Part shown: positions 16,733 through 24,526 of the stretch, one piece after another
How positions within the stretch are numbered: position 1 is the first letter of the stretch
Layout: each line of letters starts with the position of its first letter
NCBI GenBank assembly: GCA_050291725.1
Contig: JBNKKH010000021.1
Span: forward strand, 1-64,000
Length of the DNA stretch: 64,000 nucleotides
Direction: 5' to 3'
Source: JAAGZL01 sp050291725
GTDB taxonomy: Bacteria > Pseudomonadota > Gammaproteobacteria > Chromatiales > Chromatiaceae
Notes under the pieces: generated by a model
What the model saw: the letters and a program-made list of their open reading frames with translations, nothing else
Database searches by the model: none
Told to the model about the DNA's origin: nothing
Translations under genes and position numbers: made by a program

Positions 16733-17698
16733 ATGAATAAGATAAGGGCTGTTTCAATAGTTAGCGGCATACTGCTTACCATCCCATCGTGGGCTGGAGT
16801 TACAACCTTTACCAACATCGGCACCGGTGGTCTCACGGGAGTCTACTACCCTACTGGCGGAGCCATTTGCCGGTTGATGAACAAGGGACGGAAGGAACAC
16901 CATATTCGCTGTTCTGTGGAATCAACTGGCGGCTCTATCTTCAACCTGAATGTAATCCAGAGCGGCGAACTGGATTTTGGCGTAGTCCAGTCCGACTGGC
17001 AGTATCACGCCTACAACGGCACATCCAAGTTCAAAGATAAGGGAGCCAATAAGAAACTGCGCGCAGTATTCTCCATCCATAGCGAACCATTTACTCTGAT
17101 GGCACGATTGGATAGCGGTATTAAAAGCTTCGACGACCTAAAAGGCAAGCGGGTCAATATCGGCAACCCTGGTTCCGGCCAGCGTGGCAATATGGATGTC
17201 CTTATGCAAAAAAACGGCTGGACTAAGGATGACTTCGCTCTGGCCTCTGAGCTTAAAGCATCAGAACAATCCCGCGCCTTGTGTGACAACAAGATTGACG
17301 CCATCACCTACACGGTGGGACATCCCAACGCCTCCATCAAGGAGGCCTCCACCTCATGTGACACCGTGCTGGTGCCAGTGGCTGGACCCATCATTGATAA
17401 ACTTATTGCCGATAACACGTACTATGCTCCAGCCAGCATACCTGGAGGCATGTACCGAGGAACTGATAAGGACACCCCCACCTTCGGCGTAAAGGCTACC
17501 CTTGTCACCAGCGCGGATGTTAAAGATGAGGTGGTATATCAGTTGGTAAAGACAGTATTCGATAACTTTGCTGCCTTTCGTAAACTGCACCCGGCTCTTG
17601 AGCATCTAAAGAAAGAGGATATGCTGTTGGGCAACTCTGCGCCACTACACCCAGGTGCTATAAAATACTACCGGGAAGTTGGATTAATAAAGCAATAA
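16733..17698 (+). CDS. TAXI-family TRAP transporter solute-binding protein
   Basis: A 321-residue periplasmic binding protein with a signal peptide (about 1-21, cleaved near PSWA-GV). The family hallmark GTGGLTGVYYPTGGAICRLMN follows, then STGGSIFNLNVIQSGELDFGVVQSDW and NIGNPGSGQRGNMDVLM. TAXI proteins feed TRAP permeases with small organic anions such as glutamate, but no TRAP membrane subunit lies in this window, so the permease must be elsewhere. AAGGAGTAACAG precedes the start. The ligand is unknown. Confidence 0.92.
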   Translation: MNKIRAVSIVSGILLTIPSWAGVTTFTNIGTGGLTGVYYPTGGAICRLMNKGRKEHHIRCSVESTGGSIFNLNVIQSGELDFGVVQSDWQYHAYNGTSKFKDKGANKKLRAVFSIHSEPFTLMARLDSGIKSFDDLKGKRVNIGNPGSGQRGNMDVLMQKNGWTKDDFALASELKASEQSRALCDNKIDAITYTVGHPNASIKEASTSCDTVLVPVAGPIIDKLIADNTYYAPASIPGGMYRGTDKDTPTFGVKATLVTSADVKDEVVYQLVKTVFDNFAAFRKLHPALEHLKKEDMLLGNSAPLHPGAIKYYREVGLIKQ

Positions 17699-17725
17699 AC
17701 TCCTGTAGCATATTACGGAAAAACC

Positions 17726-18280
17726 ATGATCGACACTCTTGCCTGGATAGCGCCACTGCTACTGCCATTGATCTGGGCAGTGTATAGCTATAATCGCCTG
17801 GTGCGCTATAAAAACCGCGTACTTGCAGCATGGAGCGATATAAATGTACAACTGAAGCGTCGCTCTGATCTCATTCCTAAGCTGGTTACTGCTGTTCAGG
17901 CCTACGCCAGTTATGAGCGTTCACTGCTGGATGATATCACTAGGGTACGTACTGATTCAGAGGCGCAAAATAACCCAGCAGAAAAATCCGGACTTGAGAG
18001 TGAGCTTACTATTAAGATAAAGGGTTTGATTGCAGTGGCTGAAGCCTACCCTGATCTCAAGGCAGACGCGCAGTATCTACAACTGCTACACCAACTGACG
18101 GATGTGGAAAATCACATCCAGTTTGCCCGTCGCTACTATAACGGAGCAGTACAACAGCTGAATGTGCGTATAGACTCTTTCCCAGATATGCTGGTAGCCA
18201 ACATATTTAGCTTTAAACGCGCTGAGTTCTTTGAACTTGAGAGCGCTACCGAAGCAACACCACCAGATCTATCCATATGA
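17726..18280 (+). CDS. lemA: LemA family protein
   Basis: A 184-residue protein with one N-terminal membrane segment (LAWIAPLLLPLIWAVYSYN) and a cytoplasmic or periplasmic helical bundle. The LemA signature is clear: YNRLVRYKNRVLAAWSDI, VQLKRRSDLIPKLVTAVQAYASYE, and NHIQFARRYYNGAVQQLNVRIDSFPDMLVA. Its biochemical role is poorly known. It overlaps the next gene by ATGA, and the LemA plus DUF2207 pair is widespread, suggesting a shared envelope function. Confidence 0.93.
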   Translation: MIDTLAWIAPLLLPLIWAVYSYNRLVRYKNRVLAAWSDINVQLKRRSDLIPKLVTAVQAYASYERSLLDDITRVRTDSEAQNNPAEKSGLESELTIKIKGLIAVAEAYPDLKADAQYLQLLHQLTDVENHIQFARRYYNGAVQQLNVRIDSFPDMLVANIFSFKRAEFFELESATEATPPDLSI

Positions 18281-20184
18281 GCAAGCAACTTCGATCTTTA
18301 TTTGGCGTTATTCTGCTGCTAGTTGTTAGCACTCTCTCTCAGGCCGACGAGCGCATTCTAAGCTACCACAGCGACATAACCATTGAAGCAGATGGTTCTG
18401 TGCTGGTGGAGGAGCATATTCGGGTACGTGCGGAAGGAGAGCAGATCAAACGCGGCATCTATCGGGACTTTCCAACAAAATATCGTGACCACCTAAATAA
18501 CAACTATCAGGTACTGTTTGAACTGGTGGAGGTAACAAGGAACGGTACAAGTGAGTCGTATCACACCAAACAGCTAAGCAACGGCATTCGTATCTATATA
18601 GGCAGCAGAGACAGTTTCATTGAGCCAGGCGAGCATGCCTACTCCATAATCTATAAAACCAAACGCCAGATCGGTTTTTTTCCAGAGTTCGATGAACTCT
18701 ACTGGAACGTAACCGGTAACGGCTGGGACTTCCCTATAGATAAGGCCTCGGCCATAGTAAATCTTCCTGACACATTCTCCCCAGATCAGATTCAACTTAC
18801 TGGATACACCGGGCCACAGGGCTCCAAGGGACAGAACTACACGTCTCATGTGGAATACGACGGATCGGCATGGTTTGAAACCTCTGAGGGTTTGGGTAGT
18901 CATGAAGGCCTAACCATTGTGGTTAACTGGCCTAAAGGCTATGTAACTGAGCCAACAAAAGAGGAACGTCTCAGTTGGTTTCTGCGGGATAACAGCTTCT
19001 CTCTCATAGGTGCTGGCGGTCTAGTACTGCTACTAATTTATTACATTCTGGTGTGGCTCAAGGTGGGACGCGACCCGGATACCGGTCCCATCATCCCCCT
19101 GTACAAACCTGACCCTGGCTACTCACCAGCTTCTATGCGTTTCATTGCAAACATGGGCTACGATGATAAGACATTCTCTGTCGCCATTATCAATATGGCA
19201 GTAATGGGTTATCTTGAAATTGAAGAGTCCAGTACAAACACTTTCACCCTGCGCAAAACTGAAAACCCAGAAGTTAAATTAGCCCCTGGTGAGGGCGCAA
19301 TTGCCAAAGCTCTGTTCGGTAATGGAAAGACTGAGGTAGATTTAAAAAAGAGAAATCACACCAAAATCGCAAAGGCCATCAAGGCACATAAGCGTGCGCT
19401 CAAGGCTGACTATGAAAAAAATTACTTTATTACCAATGGCGGCTATCTGATTCCTGGCGTCATCTGGAGCATACTAACATTGGCTGCAGTGATTCTGCTG
19501 TTACCCGATCTTGATATGATGGCAACAGCTACGTTCACATCGATATGGCTTGGCTTCTGGAGTATAGGGGTATTTGTATTAGTTTCAGCGGTCATTACCG
19601 CCTGGAGAGGAAAAAGCAAAGGCGAAGCGATTTTCATTACCCTGTTCTCCATTCCATTTGTCGGTGGTGAAATTGGCGGCCTAATAGTTCTAATCACCCA
19701 GGTATCGGCTATATATGCTATTGCCCTGCTCAGCACAGTTGCAATCAACATACTGTTCTATCAATGGCTGAAAGCTCCAACTCTAACCGGGCGCAAACTG
19801 CTGGACCGCATTGAAGGCTTCAAACTCTATCTCTCTGTTGCTGAAAAAGATGAATTAAATTTCAAACACCCACCAGAAAAAACCCCAGAGCTGTTTGAAC
19901 AGTACCTCCCTTACGCCATAGCTCTAGGCGTAGAGCAAAAGTGGGGGGAGAGATTTAGTGAGGTTCTAAGCAGAGCCATGGTGGGAGAGGATCACTACCA
20001 ACCAGGATGGTATCGTGGCACTAGCTGGAACCATAACAGTTTGAGTTCATTTACCAGCTCTATGGGCAGTGCCATGAGCTCTGCCGTATCCTCTTCATCC
20101 ACGGCCCCTGGATCATCGTCTGGTAGCAGTGGTGGTGGATTTTCCGGGGGTGGTGGCGGCGGTGGCGGTGGCGGCGGCTGGTAA
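18277..20184 (+). CDS. DUF2207 domain membrane protein
   Basis: A 635-residue envelope protein. It has a signal peptide (about 1-24), an extracytoplasmic beta domain (about 25-230) with ILSYHSDITIEADGSVLVEEHI and GIYRDFP typical of DUF2207, a membrane segment near 250, a soluble segment with winged-helix-like character, several more membrane segments between about 395 and 505, and a low-complexity Ser/Gly tail ending in FSGG followed by a glycine run and Trp. The Gly-rich tail is common in this family. It is coupled to lemA by a 4-bp overlap. Function unknown. Confidence 0.9.
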   Translation: MSKQLRSLFGVILLLVVSTLSQADERILSYHSDITIEADGSVLVEEHIRVRAEGEQIKRGIYRDFPTKYRDHLNNNYQVLFELVEVTRNGTSESYHTKQLSNGIRIYIGSRDSFIEPGEHAYSIIYKTKRQIGFFPEFDELYWNVTGNGWDFPIDKASAIVNLPDTFSPDQIQLTGYTGPQGSKGQNYTSHVEYDGSAWFETSEGLGSHEGLTIVVNWPKGYVTEPTKEERLSWFLRDNSFSLIGAGGLVLLLIYYILVWLKVGRDPDTGPIIPLYKPDPGYSPASMRFIANMGYDDKTFSVAIINMAVMGYLEIEESSTNTFTLRKTENPEVKLAPGEGAIAKALFGNGKTEVDLKKRNHTKIAKAIKAHKRALKADYEKNYFITNGGYLIPGVIWSILTLAAVILLLPDLDMMATATFTSIWLGFWSIGVFVLVSAVITAWRGKSKGEAIFITLFSIPFVGGEIGGLIVLITQVSAIYAIALLSTVAINILFYQWLKAPTLTGRKLLDRIEGFKLYLSVAEKDELNFKHPPEKTPELFEQYLPYAIALGVEQKWGERFSEVLSRAMVGEDHYQPGWYRGTSWNHNSLSSFTSSMGSAMSSAVSSSSTAPGSSSGSSGGGFSGGGGGGGGGGGW

Positions 20185-20279
20185 CACTCCCTGGCTAAAC
20201 CCTAATCTAGAGCTGTCAGACCCAAAACGGCCAATATTAGGTTAAGATATCTGGATTGGCAGTTTTTCGGATTATTTAT

Positions 20280-21167
20280 ATGTCTCTGTTATTAGAAACC
20301 AAACGGCTAAAAAAGCAGTACGGTGAGGTAAAAGCCGTGGATGGGGTGAATCTGTCCATCCCGCAAGGGAGTTGTTTTGGCCTATTAGGTCCAAACGGTG
20401 CTGGTAAAACAACCACCGTAGAGATGATGGAGGGCATCATAACTGCCAGCTCTGGCGATATTCTGTACAAGGGACAACCCCTGGGAGAGAGGTTCCGAGA
20501 AGAGGCCGGAATAATGTTTCAGAGCACTGCCCTGCAAGATTACATTACCGTGCAAGAGGTGCTGAATCTGTTTCAAAACCTCTATACAAACCACGTTCCT
20601 CAAGCAGATATAGTTGAACAGTGTGCCTTGGGCGAGTTTCTGGACCGCAACCCCAAGCAACTATCCGGTGGCCAACGGCAACGTCTGCTATTGGCTATAT
20701 CTCTAATTAACGATCCTCAGGTACTGTTTTTAGATGAGCCAACCACCGGCCTGGATCCACAATCACGTCGCAATTTCTGGGATTTGGTACACACCATCAA
20801 GGATCAGAAGAAAACGGTTATTCTCACCACCCACTACATGGAGGAGGCCTACGAGCTTTGCGATGAAATTGCCATTATGGATTACGGCAAGGTGATAGCA
20901 GAAGGCACCCCGCAAGGACTACTTAAACAACACTTCAACTGTTCAGTGCTCTCCTTACCAGCAGCAGATGTTCCGGAAGATTTTTCTCTCGCAGATGATA
21001 TTAAAATAGATCGCTTCAAGGAGCGAGTAGAGATTCTAAGTGATGATATAAACGCAACGCTCAACCTACTAATGCAGAACAACATCAAGCTGGAGCAGCT
21101 ACAGATCCGCTCTCACACTCTGGAGGATCTTTTTTTAAAACTCACAGGAAGACAACTCAGGGCTTAG
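20280..21167 (+). CDS. ABC transporter ATP-binding protein
   Basis: About 295 residues from ATG 20280; a TTG at 20256 is less likely. It is a drug/polysaccharide-type (DRA) ATPase with Walker A GPNGAGKT, Q-loop MFQSTALQDYITV, signature LSGGQ, Walker B VLFLDEPTTGLD and switch His in TTHYMEEAY, plus a C-terminal extension ending LEDLFLKLTGRQLRA. Its likely membrane partner is the ABC-2 permease at 23499-24506 on the same strand, separated by two HD-GYP genes on the other strand. The stop codon overlaps the stop of the first of these by four bases, tail to tail. Confidence 0.92.
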   Translation: MSLLLETKRLKKQYGEVKAVDGVNLSIPQGSCFGLLGPNGAGKTTTVEMMEGIITASSGDILYKGQPLGERFREEAGIMFQSTALQDYITVQEVLNLFQNLYTNHVPQADIVEQCALGEFLDRNPKQLSGGQRQRLLLAISLINDPQVLFLDEPTTGLDPQSRRNFWDLVHTIKDQKKTVILTTHYMEEAYELCDEIAIMDYGKVIAEGTPQGLLKQHFNCSVLSLPAADVPEDFSLADDIKIDRFKERVEILSDDINATLNLLMQNNIKLEQLQIRSHTLEDLFLKLTGRQLRA

Positions 21168-22222
21168 TCATCCTTCAACTCAGCAGCGATCTGCTTAAAC
21201 TCCTGCTCTAACTCTAAAAAGGCATCGGTAATATCAGGGTCGAAGTGAGTACCCCTCTCTTCGCGAATAATTTCTACAGCCACCTCATGCGGAATACTAT
21301 CTTTATAAACCCGCCTTGATATCAAGGCATCATATACATCGGCAATAGCCATAAGCCTGCCGCTTACAGGGATCTCATCTCCTTTGAGACCCAATGGATA
21401 GCCTGTGCCGTCCCAGCGTTCATGATGACTATAGGCAATGGCTTTAGCTACATCTAACAGTGGAGTATTGCCCAGCTCTTTTTCTGCATTTTCTATCGCT
21501 CTCAGGCCATGTTCTGCATGCCGCCGCATCTCCACCCACTCTTCAGCATCTAGCTTCCCTGGCTTGAGCAGAACTCTATCAGGGACACCAACTTTCCCTA
21601 TATCATGCATAGGTGCAGCATTATATATGAGATCAATACGCTGGCGATCTAAATAGGATTCAAATCTAGGGTGTTCTTGCAGCCGCTCGGCTAATACGCG
21701 CACGTACGCCTGGGTTCTGCGTAAATGCTTTCCCGTTTCTATATCACGAGTTTCTGCCAGAGAGGCCATACAGTGTATAGCCACATCCCGCGCACGTGCT
21801 ATCTCCTGGGTCCGTTCAGACACAGCCTGCTCCAACAAATGTTTCTGATTGGAAAGCTCTAGATGGGAACGCACCCGAGCCTTAACTATGGGCGGGCTAA
21901 ACGGTTTACTGATGTAATCCACAGCACCAAGATTGAAACCATGGATTTCGTCATCCACCCCCCCCTTAACTGTTAGAAAAACAACGGGAATAGTACTGGA
22001 AAACTCTTTAATCTTTTTACACACCTCATAGCCATCCATGCCTGGCATTAAAACATCCAGCAACACCAAATCTGGCGAACCGTTTTCATTGATATAACTA
22101 AGAGCAGATTCTCCATCCGTTGATACTGCGATCTGATATTCATCTCCTAGAAGATTGGTAAGCAAATCGATATAGAATATCTCATCATCTACAATGAGTA
22201 TTTTTGGCTTTATTACTGACAT
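21164..22222 (-). CDS. Response regulator with HD-GYP phosphodiesterase domain (copy 1)
   Basis: A 352-residue cytoplasmic protein. The receiver domain (about 7-120) has DDE and the phosphoacceptor Asp in LVLLDVLMPG. After a short helix comes an HD-GYP domain (about 145-345) with HDIGKVGVPD, YSHHERWDGTGYPLGL and AIADVYDALISRRVYK, all metal and substrate residues present, so it probably hydrolyses cyclic di-GMP when phosphorylated. It is clearly paralogous to the neighbour at 22274-23368, with the same architecture and 51 bp between them, consistent with tandem duplication. No cognate kinase is adjacent. Confidence 0.93.
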   Translation of the reverse strand: MSVIKPKILIVDDEIFYIDLLTNLLGDEYQIAVSTDGESALSYINENGSPDLVLLDVLMPGMDGYEVCKKIKEFSSTIPVVFLTVKGGVDDEIHGFNLGAVDYISKPFSPPIVKARVRSHLELSNQKHLLEQAVSERTQEIARARDVAIHCMASLAETRDIETGKHLRRTQAYVRVLAERLQEHPRFESYLDRQRIDLIYNAAPMHDIGKVGVPDRVLLKPGKLDAEEWVEMRRHAEHGLRAIENAEKELGNTPLLDVAKAIAYSHHERWDGTGYPLGLKGDEIPVSGRLMAIADVYDALISRRVYKDSIPHEVAVEIIREERGTHFDPDITDAFLELEQEFKQIAAELKDD

Positions 22223-22273
22223 TTTATTCTCGCTATTTTTTTCATCAGATAATAGATCACCATATTATAGTTA

Positions 22274-23368
22274 CTAAATCTCACTTGTGCCTGTATCCAC
22301 ATCGCGGTCTTTAAAGCGCTCTGCTATATCCCTGAGTTCACCCTCAGCGCATAAGAATATATCAAATATAATTGGATCGAAATGTGTCCCCCGGCTTTTT
22401 TCCATTAAGCTGATGGCCTCGTGATGGCTCATCGCCTCTTTGTAGTAACGTTTAGAGATCAATGCATCATACACATCAGCAATCGCCATTATTCTAGCTG
22501 CAAGTGGAATATCCTCTCCGCCCAATCCTTCAGGATAACCTGAACCATCCCATTTTTCATGATGAGAATAGGCGATCTGTTTGGCTATTTCTAAGTATGG
22601 AGTAGGACCAATATTCTTTTCTGCCTTTTCCAGAGCCTGTTTGCCATGCAGGGTATGCTTAGACATGATGGCGTTCTCTTCCTCTGTCAGCCTACCATTT
22701 TTCATTAATACGCTATCTGGAACTCCTATCTTGCCAATATCGTGCAATGGAGCGGCGCGCATTATTAGATCTACCATTTTTGGCGTTAGTTTATTGGAGT
22801 ACTCAGCAGTTTGGCTTAATTTTTCTGCAATGATCTTTACATACAAACGGGTCCGCTGCAGATGAAACCCGGTCTCATTATCCCTTGCCTCAGCCAATGC
22901 CCCCATGCTGAAAGTCACGGCATCCTTTGCCTTCTCTATCTGTTTAGTCCTTTCAACCACCAAACCCTCCAATGCTACTCTTTGTTGAGACAACGCGAGA
23001 TGGTTTCTTACTCTGGATAACAAGATAGGTGGACTAATAGGCTTGGCTATATAGTCCACTGCACCAAGTTCCAACCCACGCATTTCATCCTCTAACTCGT
23101 TCTTGCCTGTAAGAAATATGATAGGTATATCATGGGTTGTTGGATCGGCCTTTAACCTTTTACACACCTCATAGCCATCCATCTGCGGCATGACCACATC
23201 CAACAGTATCAACATAGGAGGCTCGCCTGAGCTAGCCAGTTCAATTGCCTGGGCCCCATTCTCAGCTACAGACACAGAATATTGGGAAAAAAGCAGCTCT
23301 GTTAACAGATCTAGATAGAATGACTCATCATCAACAATAAGGATTTTAGGCTTCCCATTCCCATTCAT
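22274..23368 (-). CDS. Response regulator with HD-GYP phosphodiesterase domain (copy 2)
   Basis: A 364-residue paralogue of the downstream gene. Receiver domain (about 8-125) with ILIVDDESFYLDLLTELL and phosphoacceptor in LILLDVVMPQMDGYEVC; HD-GYP domain (about 150-350) with HDIGKIGVPD, YSHHEKWDGSGYPEGLGG and ADVYDALISKRYYK. The motifs are intact, so active cyclic-di-GMP phosphodiesterase is expected. It is probably the first gene of a two-gene operon, with its promoter in the 130-bp gap shared with the divergent ABC permease gene. Confidence 0.93.
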   Translation of the reverse strand: MNGNGKPKILIVDDESFYLDLLTELLFSQYSVSVAENGAQAIELASSGEPPMLILLDVVMPQMDGYEVCKRLKADPTTHDIPIIFLTGKNELEDEMRGLELGAVDYIAKPISPPILLSRVRNHLALSQQRVALEGLVVERTKQIEKAKDAVTFSMGALAEARDNETGFHLQRTRLYVKIIAEKLSQTAEYSNKLTPKMVDLIMRAAPLHDIGKIGVPDSVLMKNGRLTEEENAIMSKHTLHGKQALEKAEKNIGPTPYLEIAKQIAYSHHEKWDGSGYPEGLGGEDIPLAARIMAIADVYDALISKRYYKEAMSHHEAISLMEKSRGTHFDPIIFDIFLCAEGELRDIAERFKDRDVDTGTSEI

Positions 23369-23498
23369 TCTGTAAATTCCTTACACTAATTACCTTATTT
23401 ATACGCGATCCATATTTCTATACTATCCATAGTATAGTAGACGAAATAGCCATACTCTTCTAACCTATCCGGCTTGGCTTCTGAGGATAGATGTAAAA

Positions 23499-24506
23499 AT
23501 GAGTCTAAAACGTTTCATTGCAGCCTTTATTGCCCGCAACCGGGAGTTTATGCGGGACCGCACCGCCGTATCATGGAACATTGTGATGCCGGTATTGATT
23601 GTAATGGGCTTTGCATTCGCCTTTTCTACGAATAGCTCTGATCTATTTAAAGTAGGACTGTACGGAGATAAAGAGCAGGCCGCACCTCAACTTAAGAAGT
23701 TACTCTCCTTAAAGCATATCCAGTTTATTACCATAGACAAACTGCCTACAGCCATAACCAAAGTGGAACGCCATCAACTGGATATGCTACTTGATCTGCA
23801 AGAGTCCAAATACTGGGTAAATCAGACATCATCTAAAGGCTACATACTGGAACAACTACTCGGTGATAACCGTGCAAACCTGAAAAAGCAGGAGGTGAGC
23901 GGCGATCCAATCCGCTATGTAGATTGGTTGGCGCCAGGGGTGTTTGGCATGAACATAATGTTTGCCTCCCTGTTTGGAGTGGGCTACTCCATTGTGCGCT
24001 ATCGCAAGAATGGGGTACTAAAACGTTTAAGCGCCACCCCACTAACTCCAATGGAGTTTCTCTCAGCTCAGGTTGCATCGCGCCTCTGGCTAATACTGCT
24101 AGTAACAGCACTGGTATATTTCGGCACCGATATGATAGTAGGCTTCCGTATGTACGGCTCTTATATTGATCTGTTTATAGTGCTTATCGCGGGAACCCTA
24201 AGCCTGATCAGCCTGGGGCTTATTATAGCTGCCCGCATGTCCAGTGAAGAGGCAGCCAACGGACTATTGAATCTGATATCAATTCCTATGATGATCTTAT
24301 CCGGTGTTTGGTTCTCTCTGGATGGCTCTTCACCTCTGGTGCAAAAGCTATCTCTGCTGCTACCACTGACTCACTTCAACAATGCTGCTCGCGCAATTAT
24401 GCTGGATGGAGCTAATCTGATAGATGTATCTGGAAATATACTGACCCTGGCGGTAATGACCCTAGTCTGTATGCTGGTGGCGGCCTATAGTTTTCGCTGG
24501 GAGTAA
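23499..24506 (+). CDS. ABC-2 type transporter permease
   Basis: A 335-residue inner-membrane protein. It has an N-terminal membrane segment (NIVMPVLIVMGFAFAFS), a large extracytoplasmic loop (about 45-140), and about five further hydrophobic segments, the organisation of exporter permeases of the YhhJ/DrrB type. The segment VKRLSATPLTPMEFLSAQV-like (residues about 170-195) is the coupling region. GAGGATAG lies upstream of the start. It probably pairs with the ATPase at 20280-21167; the two HD-GYP genes now separate them. Substrate unknown. Confidence 0.87.
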   Translation: MSLKRFIAAFIARNREFMRDRTAVSWNIVMPVLIVMGFAFAFSTNSSDLFKVGLYGDKEQAAPQLKKLLSLKHIQFITIDKLPTAITKVERHQLDMLLDLQESKYWVNQTSSKGYILEQLLGDNRANLKKQEVSGDPIRYVDWLAPGVFGMNIMFASLFGVGYSIVRYRKNGVLKRLSATPLTPMEFLSAQVASRLWLILLVTALVYFGTDMIVGFRMYGSYIDLFIVLIAGTLSLISLGLIIAARMSSEEAANGLLNLISIPMMILSGVWFSLDGSSPLVQKLSLLLPLTHFNNAARAIMLDGANLIDVSGNILTLAVMTLVCMLVAAYSFRWE

Positions 24507-24526
24507 ATTAAGCAGATAGTTAACCG

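Noticed and set aside
20124..20184. GGC/GGT-rich run at the end of the DUF2207 gene as a possible DNA repeat
   Set aside because: It encodes the Ser/Gly tail typical of this family, so it is coding low complexity and not a separate repeat element.
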